From Haematobia irritans (Eukaryota > Arthropoda > Insecta > Diptera > Muscidae), in contig NC_134397.1 in NCBI RefSeq assembly GCF_050003625.1, positions 280,358,070 through 280,422,069 on the forward strand: 64,000 nucleotides of DNA, written 5' to 3'. Numbering within the stretch: the first letter of the stretch is position 1; each line of letters begins with the position of its first letter. Position numbers and translations under genes: made by a program. Below, in pieces: positions 1-10,140 of this stretch. The notes below the pieces were generated by a model. The model had not been told where the DNA came from. It worked only from the letters and a program-made list of their open reading frames with translations, and did no database searches.

Positions 1-2
1 GC

Positions 3-575
3 TTAGTTCAAACAGGAGGTGGCCTTTATCGATTTTCACAGTTAAGTGAACTTGAAGAGTCTGTTGACAGAACTCTTCATCTTTCTTCTGCCGCAGCGCC
101 CAGTGGTTCAACATTTGGTATTGAAGAAGATGAGGACAGTTTACTGTCAATGGAGATATTGACGACTAGTCCAGATAAAGTAGTTATTACGAGTCCTACA
201 TGTGAAAACGCTGCCGAAAAGAAAGATAAAGATTCTCAGGTACGATCTCAAAACAAAGGAAATGAACTATCGCCTTGCTCAATGCCTTCATCTTCAAAAA
301 AGAAGAAAATGTGTGATGAAAAGGAATCCAGTTTTTCATATAAGAAAAAGAAAACTACAACTTATGAGCAATTGGAACTAATACGGCGACAACTAAAATT
401 GGCCGAACAAAATTCAATGACAACGGTCGAAGCAACTGAGCAGATTAAAAGGTTAGCCGAAGCAGCAGAGAGGATTGCAGTTGCGGCAGAGACACAAGCC
501 CAAAGTACCCGAAAAATTGAGGGTAGTCTACTCAGAATTGAAGAATCAATTGAAAATTTCTTGTATAACAATTGA
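3..575 (+). CDS. Harbinger Myb/SANT-like accessory protein, C-terminal part
   Basis: The frame is open from the left edge of the window, so only the C-terminal 190 residues of a longer protein are present; the ATG at 150 is internal. It begins with LVQTGGG, matching the K/QTGGG motif that follows the Myb/SANT-like DNA-binding domain in proteins encoded beside Harbinger transposases. A serine-rich stretch, two lysine clusters (KKKKM near 300 and KKKKTTT near 350, possible nuclear localisation signals) and a C-terminal amphipathic helix rich in AAERIAVAAETQ come next. In the family this protein binds the transposon ends and helps import the transposase. It ends in TGA at 573-575, with an AATAAA at about 714. 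The family assignment rests on the motif and the convergent transposase, and the DNA-binding domain itself is out of view. Confidence 0.6.
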   Translation, partial: LVQTGGGLYRFSQLSELEESVDRTLHLSSAAAPSGSTFGIEEDEDSLLSMEILTTSPDKVVITSPTCENAAEKKDKDSQVRSQNKGNELSPCSMPSSSKKKKMCDEKESSFSYKKKKTTTYEQLELIRRQLKLAEQNSMTTVEATEQIKRLAEAAERIAVAAETQAQSTRKIEGSLLRIEESIENFLYNN

Positions 576-884
576 ATACAAACTTTATCAATGTTAAGTA
601 CTTACTCCTTCAATTGAATTCCTATATATATTTAAGTTTTTAAAGTTAAAGTGAAGTAGACTGATTTTTTAGTTTTCGTTATAACTTCGTTACTAATTAC
701 ATTAAATTACACAATAAAAATATGTATTAAATGGCTGGCCATTAAATTGCACATTTTTCTTTTCACATTATTAAAAAAGGGTTTCAAGTCCACTTTTATT
801 AGATTTCGGGCCTAATGTGAATGGACTAATACAAATGGTAGTATCAATCACCAACGTCAATTAATTTATACAATTGTACAACTT

Positions 885-1002
885 TAGTGTTTGTGATTGA
901 TTTTTGTTTTAATTCAAACATTAGTTGAATCAATTAAAATTTTAATAGATAATTGTTTAAAATTCATTTGAGGTATTACTGTGAATTTTTCTGTGAGTGT
1001 AG
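885..1002. repeat. Relic of the AT-rich palindromic MITE family
   Basis: Contains GTGATTGATTTTTGTTTTAA and alternating AATTAAAATTT blocks like the better copies at 14367, 15057 and 17254, and ends in TTTTTCTGTGAGTGTAG. It lies between the two Harbinger genes. It is short and degenerate, so the limits are approximate. Confidence 0.4.
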
Positions 1003-1110
1003 GTTTGAAGGTTTTTGTGAAAAAAAATATATTTTTATTTACTTTGTGAATACATACATACATTTTTCACTGATTGTTTACAAAGGCACAACCTTTTTAG
1101 AAGCGCGTAG

Positions 1111-1354
1111 TACACCCAAAGAAATTTGTTAGTAGGGACAGCAGAAAAGTCTGCTAAAGCAGCAGTATTTAGGAGTTTGTAAGTATATTACAGTGCAAAA
1201 GTACATCAAAAACTAATTTTTGTTCTTAAATATGCTGTGGGCAAAAAGTTATAACTCAAAAAATTTTATAATTTGTTGTTAATTAGGCCCTGAAGTAAAA
1301 AAATATAACAGCAGACATCGACTGCAGTTTTAGCAGACTTTTTCTTTGAGTGTA
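1111..1354. repeat. MITE with TACACCCAAAGAAA terminal inverted repeats
   Basis: The left end TACACCCAAAGAAA is matched at the right by TTTCTTTGAGTGTA (reverse complement TACACTCAAAGAAA, one mismatch in 14). Subterminal inverted motifs repeat the symmetry: GTCTGCTAAAGCAGCAG on the left and CTGCAGTTTTAGCAGAC on the right. If the outer TA is a target duplication, the element is 1113-1352 (240 bp), as expected of a Tc1/mariner-type MITE. It has no coding potential. A lone right-end motif of the same kind is at about 10499-10514. Confidence 0.65.
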
Positions 1355-1713
1355 GCCTAATATGAGATCAAAAAAAAATATATTTTTATATCGATGTCTA
1401 CATACCAAAGTACGCTAAGTGTAAGAAGTGTGAAAAATTTTATTTTTAGAATTTCTCAAAAACAGTATAAGATATAAATTTACTTCTTTCGTCTTAAAAT
1501 CATGTTTATTTTTTTAGTATGTACGAATTCAAAATAGTGATAAAATGACTTGGCTAAAGAAACAACGAACTCCATCAAAAAATGTTAAGTCGACTTAGCG
1601 TACTCTGGAATAAGGACATCGATACGAACACCTCAGGAATTTTAAATATTTACAGATAATAACTAATTTATAAGAGAGATAACAAAACAATTTAGGATGT
1701 CATATCGCAGAAT

Positions 1714-2939
1714 TTACAGATTATTTGCTATATTTCTACGTATGGAAGAAGCTCTTTCATCGCTTGCTTCGTGACTTTCACTATCATTTCCCTCGCTTTC
1801 AATTTCTAAATCGTCCGGCTCTGGACATTTGTAATAAAGGCAAATGTTATGTAGCGCGCAACATGAATTAATGATTTTAGTTGTTTTTGCTGTACCGTAG
1901 TGTAGTCCACGAGATCCAATGATGCATCTAAATCGATTTTTAAGTACTCCAAAACAACGCTCAACTACATTCCGAGCACTTGCGTGTTTTTTATTGTATC
2001 GTTTTTCAACAGTATTCGATGGGTTTCGAAAAGGTGTCATTAGAAATGGTTTTAACGGGTATGCAGAATCACCTGCAGCAGTAATCAAAATATTTATAAG
2101 CTCATTATTAAACTAAAGCAAAGTACCTAGAATCCACGAATTTCTGTTTCCACTATCATAGCTTTCCTGCAGTTTTGCGTCAACGGAGCTATGATCCCAT
2201 ATGAAGGCGTCATGGTTGGCACCAGGGTGTCTGCCATCAACATACAAAATTTTTGTTTTATGATCACAAATCTGAAGTCAAGAAATAACTTACATTCTGA
2301 TACTTGAAACAATTGAATTATTCTTACCACCATTGCATTGATACTGTAATATCCTTTTCTATTATAGTATAGGTGTTTCAGATTGTCACCTGGCGATTTT
2401 ATACGGACATGTGTTCCGTCGACACTTCCAACTACACCCGGAAAACCGGATGATTCAAAGAAACCTTTTTTAATTGCTACTTCCTCCTCTGGCAATGGCA
2501 TTTTTATCCAACTACGGCAAATTTTTTTCTCAAAAATGTCCAAGCACTCAGTGATGACTCGGGAAACAGTTGCTTTACTCGTGGATGAAATAATCTCATT
2601 TCCCACGGTTTGTTGGTAACTGCCTGTAGCGAGGAATCTCAAAAATGTGGCTAATCTTACATCGCCTCGGACGTGAGTACTTCTATAAGAGGGAGCGCTA
2701 TATTTTTCAAATTCCTCATGTAGCATCCGAAAGACATCTTTCGTTACTCGAAAATTCGCGACAAATCTATATCAGAATATACATAATTATTTTGCATTTA
2801 TTAACAACGCACAAAAAACTTACAATTGTGTGGGCATTTCTAAAACATTATGCATATCACGGAGTTGTCTACGTGGCACGCTAGCTGTATTATCCTCATT
2901 TTCACTATCCGTAAAATATACGGTCACAGATAAATCCAT
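1714..2939 (-). CDS. Harbinger (HARBI1-like) DDE transposase, four exons
   Basis: I read complement(join(1714..2072, 2127..2271, 2328..2766, 2824..2939)): 1059 nt, 352 aa plus stop, near the 350 aa usual for HARBI1-type nucleases. All three introns (54-57 nt) have GT-AG ends and keep frame. The start ATG at 2937-2939 is followed by an acidic N-terminus (DSENEDNTAS). The helical region containing FRVTKDVFRM precedes the DDE nuclease domain. Catalytic residues are visible as D155 in GSVDGTHV, D206 in HPGANHDAF and E271 in NVVERCFG, and the family motif GDSAYPLKPF spans the last splice junction. No stop or frameshift is seen in the spliced frame. It cuts and pastes the element with the Myb-like partner at 3-575. 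Splice sites were read by eye, and transcription is untested. Confidence 0.85.
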
Positions 2940-3214
2940 ATTTTTATAAAAAGGTTGAAAACACTATTGTTGATTATTATTGTTTATATTTGTTTTCCAC
3001 AATTTACATGTCAAACAATAATGAACATGGTTGTATTACTCCAACATAATTTAGTAGTAGAATTACTGTTCAGCGTAATACATACGTGACAGACGTAATG
3101 TGCAGTCGAACGAACTCACTCGAGATAGAGAAACCAAATCTGACTCGAAATCGAGTGACTGTAATTCGGTCGACTAGCTATCTAGTCGACATTGTGAAAC
3201 TGGCTATAAGTCTC

Positions 3215-5847
3215 ACTTTTTAGATTTTGAGACTTACGGTCTGGGTAGAACGAGTGTGGAGGTCCACGAAATTGATACTGCTGACGCAGTGCCAATAAAG
3301 CAACGCCACTACCCAATTTCTCCCGCGGTTGAGAAGTTGATGTATGCGGAGCTTGACCGGATGTTGAGCTTGGGGGTTATTGAAGTCAGCAACAGTCCTT
3401 GGAATTCTCCCGTAACTCTGGTTCGCCGAGGGGAGAAGAATAGGCTTTGCTTGGACGCCCGAAAGCTTAACGAACGAACGGTCAAAGATGCATATCCGCT
3501 CCCATACATCGACGCTCTTCTAGGACGGTTACAGGACACATATTATATTTCGAGTATCGATCTCAAGGACGCCTTCTGGCAAATCCCGCTGGCTCCAGAA
3601 AGTAGACCGAAAACCGCCTTCACTGTTCCTGGACGACCACATTACCAATTTACCGTCATGCCGTTTGGACTGTGCAATGCAGCCCAACGGTTATGTCGGT
3701 TAATGGATAAGGTGATCGTCCCGGAGCTGCGACAGCGCGTTTTCGTCTACTTAGACGATTTGTTAGTCGTGTCCTCCGATTTCGATACTCATATGGTCTT
3801 GTTACAGAAAGTTGGTGATCTCTTATCAGCAGCTAACCTCACCATAAACCTCAGGAAGTCCCGGTTTTGTCAGACCGAACTGAGGTATCTTGGATATATC
3901 GTAGGCGGGGGAAGTTTGAAACCCGATCCGGAGAAAATTGAGGGCATAACGAAGATCCCGCTGCCTAGATGTACCCGAGATGTCCGGAGATTTCTGGGTC
4001 TTTGCTCCTGGTTTCGTCGTTTTATAAAGGACTATGCGACTCTTTCTGCCCCAATTACACGGACCTTAAAAAAGTCGAAATCATTTAACTTCGATTCGGA
4101 AGCCATAGGTGCATTCAATGGATTGAAGGCGGCTTTGACTAGCGCGCCTATTCTGACTCATCCGGATTTCACGAAACGGTTCTACGTACAGTGCGACGCA
4201 TCGAACCTGGGCTTAGGGGCTGTACTGTACCAGCTGGACGATCAGGGTTTGGAGCGACCTATAGCATTCCACTCCGCTCAGCTCACCAGTGCTCAACGTA
4301 ACTATAGCGTTACGGAGCGGGAGTGTCTGGCAGTGGTAAATGCTATAAGGAAATTCCGGCCATTCATAGAACTTATGCCTTTCACAGTAGTAACCGATCA
4401 TAGTGCATTAAAGTGGCTAATGGGGCAAAGAGATCTGAGTGGGAGACTCGCAAGATGGAGCCTTCAACTTCAGAGCTACCAGTTTGATATTGAACACCGT
4501 AAGGGTAGCCAGAATGTCGTGGCGGACACCTTGTCCCGTCTCCACGTCGATGAGATGAATATGTTCATTGAGGAAAGGCCGATCATCGATATGGAGTCCC
4601 CAGAATTTCAGTGTGAAGAGTATTCACAACTCAGAGAGCATATTTTAGAGCACAATGATAGGCTACCGGACTTAAGGGTCGAAAAGACATATGTTTACAG
4701 AAGAACGCTACCTTCGGATGGAAACTCGGCACATGAAAGTTTTACCTGGAAGCTATGGGTACCGTCTGGACTGACGACGGGGTTAGTGGCGAACGCTCAT
4801 GAGCCTACAGTGAAATCTCACTGCGGTATTGGAAAGACGATAGCAAGTTTGAGGCAATATTTTTATTGGCCAAAGATGGCGGCTCAGGTGAGGAGTTACA
4901 TTAATAACTGCACGTTGTGTAAAGAGATAAAAGCACCGAATAGGACTCTCAGGCCACCGATGGGCACAGAAATAGTTACCTTTCGACCCTGGCAGAAGAT
5001 ATATATCGACTTTCTCGGTCCATTCCCAAGATCCCGATTGGGGAATACTTTCATCTTCATTGTACTTGATCATTTTTCGAAATTCGTACTACTCAAGGCA
5101 ATGCGAAAGGCAACCTCGGAGTTGGTCATAAGATTCCTGGAGGCCGAAGTATTTCACAAATTCGGAGTGCCGCAAATTGTTCACTCCGATAATGGAAAGC
5201 AGTTCGTAGCGAAGGAATTCGCTTCCTTTCTGAATAAGTACGGTTGCCAACACCTGCGAAATGCGCTATACTCTCCACAGGCGAACGCCTCCGAGCGGGT
5301 GAACCGCTCAATAGTGTCAGCAGTAAGGGCGTATGTAGCAGAGGATCAAAAGAATTGGGACAGACACTTGTCGGCGGTCGAAAGTTCGCTTAGGTCAACC
5401 TTACATACCGCAACCGGAGTTTCGCCATATTTTGCCTTGTTTGGATTACACATGGTCACTCATGCTAGTGCTTATGGATTGCTGGAGAAACTAGGGGCTT
5501 TAGAGGATGGGGAAATAGAGGTGTTGCCTAAGAGTAGTGTGTTGGGGCTAATGAGAGGCACTATAAAGGAGAATCTACATACAGCCTATGAAAAGAGCGC
5601 CAGGAAATATAACACACGCTCTCGTGAGATTAAATTTTTACCCGGACAGGAAATTCTTCGCCGAAATTTCATGCTCAGTGACGCGACGAGGGGTATAAAT
5701 GCAAAGCTTTGCAAAAAATTTGTTAAATGCAGAGTGGTAAAACAAACAGGCAAGCATTTATATGAGCTCGAAGACTTAGGAGGCAAGCCCATAGGGGTAT
5801 ATCACGCAAAGGATTTGCAGCATATAGTCCCCACAAGGAGTAGATAA
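3215..5847 (+). CDS. Ty3/gypsy-type pol polyprotein (RT, RNase H, integrase), 5'-truncated
   Basis: The frame is open from about 3215, immediately after the Harbinger end, so the 5' end is a junction and not a start; 863 codons follow position 3256. Numbering from there, reverse transcriptase occupies about residues 1-230, with MPFGLCNAAQR and catalytic YLDD near 165. RNase H follows at about 300-430 (CDASNLGLGAVLYQ, first Asp near 314). The integrase has an H-H-C-C finger from about 515 to 555 (ending CTLCKE) and a core with D585, D645 (HSDNGKQF) and E680, a canonical 35-residue D-to-E spacing. It ends at TAG/TAA near 5847. Gag and protease are missing and presumably lie beyond the Harbinger insertion, left of the window. 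The frame is intact, suggesting a young insertion. I cannot place it in a named gypsy lineage, and no LTR was identified downstream. Confidence 0.9.
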
Positions 5848-8800
5848 AGTGGCGAAGGTTTTATTAAATCTCGAAATATTCAAATAAGGCGATATGGACA
5901 GGTCCTGATCGACACCAATGAATACAAAATGAGTCTAAGGTGGCCTTGTTATCACCATTAATTCAAAATAATCCGAAGGAATTTTTTTTTGGATTTTTTT
6001 TTTTTATGGTCTCACATATCCTGTAGTGTTGCAGTGAATGGATTGAGGCCAAATATTTATGGGTCAGATATATATGGGTGTTCCAAAAGTTACGAGATGT
6101 TCGGCATTATAATCGGAATTATGAATATGGACTATATAATTAGGGGTGTTTTCGATTCGCGAGAAATTTATTGCCTTGGTGTTATACTACTTTGTCCTTC
6201 ATTGAATTTTCGCTCGGATGGTAGTGTTATGCCGGATTTATTGTTAATTCGTAATATTAATAGGGACACGGTGTCCTTCATATTGTGCGATCAATTTCGT
6301 GAAGGTTACATCTTTCTTTTTCTTTCAATCGAGATCGTCATAAGTCATTTAAACCGATTTCAAGCGATTAGTTAATCCATGTTTTATCCGTGGCCTCAAC
6401 CTGTATGGAATTCGATTTGGTGTACATTACCTAGATGTATAGTTTATGTATTCTCTAACGACCGCGGCATAGTCGATCCAATTGAGGCTGCAAGTAACTA
6501 TCGAAATTTTACCCGGATACACAGTTTTCTATACGATCTTTTCTCTCGATTCAATTCAGAGTCATTTCGTTGATTGTAACATAGGCCATTTGAATGTTGG
6601 CGTTTCGGAAGAACAATGACTCAAGCCTAGGAATCGCAGAAGTAATGGATTATGTTAATGGTAATATACATTTTACGTTCAATAGCCCAGTGCCTGTGCG
6701 GTAAGTGACGATATTCCGCCGCCGACTTGTCTATGCATCTACTTATGCTGAGTAGATTAGAATAAAGTTTGAGCAGACGATGTTGTATTCTTACATGATC
6801 GCATCGGCGTTGTCACAACGAGATTTTACTTTGGATCAGATTTTGTCCAAAATCGGACCAGAATTTTCTCACGCGGACCAAATTTTTAATTGCGAAGGAG
6901 AATGATTTAAAACTTAGCTTATTGTTGTACATAGAGTTTATTGTTGTACATTTAAATAGTGAAATAAACCAGAAATGACTGACATGATTTAGGGCCTGTC
7001 ATAGTAATCAAAAAAGTCGACTTTTCAACGGTTTTTTTTTAGATTTGAGAAAATAGACTTTTTGAAAAGATCGAATTTTAAAGTCAATTCTAGATGACAT
7101 CAATCGTCGGGATTCACTTAGAGGAGATTAAGGACCACAACGGTCACGCATTAGGTTCTACTGGCTTTGCCCTTGAAGACCCTACTGGAGATAATACTAT
7201 AGATTAGCGAATTCTCATGCAATTGTCATTACGTCGTATCCATAGTTTTATGTGAAAAATGTGGTCCATATCGGTCCATATTCTTATATAGCTCAATCCT
7301 AATTTTCAACATCTTGTGCATATTCGAATAGTGGGGTTAAAATTTCAAAAAAAAAATATGAAACCAACACCTAAAACGCTAAATTTTCATTAGATTTTTG
7401 GTGGTTGAAATGGTACCTGCAAAAAATTGCAACGCAGGCTCGCACACTATTTATATGGGATTCAACGGAGACGATATACTTACAATGAATGTAAGTGTTC
7501 TCCTCAAAATGGTGTTTACTAGTTGCACACAATCAATTGAGCACTCATACACAAGGACCTGGAATTAATTAACCTGGAATCACCGCCAGCCTTACTACTA
7601 TACAATTACCATTCCAAATACTACTATACAATTATCGAAATATTTTCAACTATGTAGCATCTCATATATATATATATTTCATTTCACTTGATCATAATGG
7701 TTGTACTGTACATCAACATTTCATTACGTACGGATATATGACACCATAATACACTCCAGTGGAAGAACCAAGGTAGGCTACCGATGCCATTCTTTTGCAT
7801 TCCTTTGGGGGTCAGTCCTTCATAACCCTATGCCGAAAGGCGTTTTCGGGCGGTGCATCGGAAGGGTGATCTGCGAAATGTTGGAATATTTTGTTATTTG
7901 CGGGGCTTGTTTTGGCCGTGGCAGTGCTCTTATCCGGGTAGATAGTGGCTGTCATTTAGAGTTGGGGTGGCTGCTGCGCGGCAACGTTGTGGCTAGGCTG
8001 TGCTGTTATAGATATGAGGTCTAGAGAGCTCGTATGGGACACAGGGTCTGTCAACGATATTGACCAATATTCGGCAGAGTCAACGAATATTGGTTCAACT
8101 AGTATTTTCCGAAATTTTAATTTCTCTTGGAGCGCAGGTTTGCGAATTGTTTTGACAATTTATACTTTCTGCAAGATGGATGCCGATGTAAACAACTAGT
8201 GCTGTGGTAATCAATAAGTAATCGGATGACTTAACACAGAAGTATTGGTGCTGGGTGAGTGAGGCACAATAGAGCGGCGGGCGATCTTACACTCAGTGTG
8301 AACGGGGTGCCGACGCATGTTTATTATTAAGCCCGGCCTTTGTAAATACAGGGTCGCGGTTCTTCCCCACCTAAAGGCCGGTACTATGTTCATTCTTGCG
8401 AAAAATGTTTATGGAAACCATTATTTCGCACATAGAAAGCGGCGTTTTTTTAGGTAGCTTGGAGCGCTATTTTACAGGGAGCGATATTGGATTAAGTTGG
8501 TGGTGTTGCTTGTTTTTACAAAATAACATTTTATTTTTCCTTGGGCAATTGATCTGCTATTCCTTTGATCCTTTGTATAGTTTCGGAACAAAAATATGGT
8601 CCGTGTTTGATTTATAAACCCGAACAAATAGGTTTTAATAAATAAATTATTTCTTAATTCACATTGCAAATGGCGCCGTGCTATAAACGTCAGTTTTTCA
8701 ACACGAAAAAACAAAGTATCACAAATGGAAAACATTTCGCAAATTTTTCGCATTTTTTGGTTTTGTATGGAGTTTCAACGCGAAAACCGAACAGAGTACC

Positions 8801-10140
8801 GGCCTTAAGGCGATAGTGGAACTTGAAGGTGATTGCTATTCCTTGGGAGTGTACTTCTGCAAGTTGGGTCTTATGGGATAGAATGTGAAGGGTTGGTTCC
8901 GTCGCTTTGAATTGACAAGAGCGGCAACGCGTTTTCTGACTGGAGGAGACTTTCGTCGGTATGGCTGGTTGGCGCTAATCGGATTTAGGGAAAATATTCC
9001 AACGAATAGTGCATTTTTTTTTATTGGTTGTCCTAATGGATGTGAGGACTATGTTATGTACCTTGTTGGCGGAGATTTCCGACGCGGAATTTATGGAATC
9101 AACGATGTCGTGATTTGAGGGTTGTTGTTGACTTCCCGATACAGTTGACCACGACTAGCGTGACAACTGATCGGGTTTGTTATGTCAACACCCACCAGTC
9201 GATATTGCCGTTCGGTACGGTACGCTTAGGTGACTCAACTGTCGCTACCTCGATTACATATCATGGACCGCCCGTAGTGGAGTTAATCGATAGTGTAGAC
9301 AAGGCACACTCTATAGTGGTTAGACAGAGACGGTGGGAAATGGTTGGAAGGAATTGACGTTTCTGTCAAGTGGCGGGAAGTAGCTTGTTTTTTTTTCCCA
9401 AGAAGAATTGGTTGAGGTAGGTCGCAACCACGGAAAAGAGGCCGAAAATAAGATTTTGATTTTTTTTGGGAGTTAATCACGTGGCGATATTGGAGCGGCT
9501 TTTCTATATTGGTGAAGCGACTATCAATTACGAGTGTGCTGGAGAATATCTACTGCTGAAGGCACGAGATTGAGAAGGGTGCCCTACTGCCGGCTACTTG
9601 CAGCCAACTCCAGGTTAAATTTGCTTGGTATACTCGGGCGAGTCTTCGTCGAGGGACTCCATTGGTGGGAGGTAATCAAGAGGCTTTGGAAGCTCACTCC
9701 CCTTTCTTGGAAAGGTTCATACGGAACGTTAGCCGCGCGGCAGAGGTTGCGAGGTCTGATCAGTCATATCCCATTGTACATAAGGGTAGAGCCTAAATTT
9801 GAAGAAGTGGCAATTTTGTAAATTTGTGATCGCCAAGTGGGGCTCCGCACAGACTGTGCGTGATCTCGAATAACGGTCATTCTACCCCCACCCTTGACGG
9901 ATAGGACACGTGGTGTACGTGATTTGATGAACCTTCGCGTCTACAAGTCAACATTGCCATCATTTATCAGCGTTGGTTGGAGTACTCCGATTCCGGACCA
10001 GACTTATTGCTGGGTACATTTTAAACCAGGTAGGACGAAAACCGAGATTCGGGAGTATACTAAGCGTCACCTGTGGGTGCGACCCAGAAGCGAATCCTAC
10101 GTAACGGAATCAAAGCTAGGACTTTATACAATACATTGAC
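5848..10140. other. Gene-free stretch downstream of gypsy pol, probably old transposon sequence
   Basis: Several short open frames occur here, but none has a recognisable domain, splice pattern or homologue I know. Composition is somewhat richer in G+C than the AT-rich intergenic DNA around it. TGTAACATAGG at 6574 and an AATAAAG at about 6762 could belong to a gypsy LTR, but no second LTR copy exists in the window to prove it. One segment (8454-8573) is repeated at 57518-57639. Confidence 0.4.
8454..8573 (+). repeat. Dispersed repeat, copy 1 (partner at 57518-57639)
   Basis: About 120 bp from GTAGCTTGGAGCGCTATTT to TTTGATCCTT is repeated with a few substitutions and one-base indels at 57518-57639 in the same orientation. 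At the second site it joins a tRNA-like unit, so the segment is a transposon fragment of unknown class. Confidence 0.65.

Larger units (their letters stand above)
1..3208. mobile_element. PIF/Harbinger DNA transposon, left end outside the window
   Basis: The segment carries the two genes typical of PIF/Harbinger elements, a Myb/SANT-like accessory gene (+) and a DDE transposase (-), facing each other. The right end is placed near 3208 because a terminal-type sequence (ATTGTGAAACTGGCTATA, 3191-3208) is followed at once by in-frame gypsy pol sequence. Just inside it lies a short palindrome containing GTCGACTAG at about 3169-3190. The left terminus and target duplication lie before base 1, so the right boundary is an inference. 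Two MITEs sit in the gap between its genes. Confidence 0.7.

Noticed and set aside
6574..6820. A gypsy LTR downstream of pol
   Set aside because: It starts TG and can end CA with an internal AATAAA, but there is no second copy, no polypurine tract and no primer-binding site to support it.
5989..10139. Several open frames of 60-130 codons
   Set aside because: No domain, no homologous motif, no splice architecture and no codon bias; consistent with chance frames in decayed transposon DNA.
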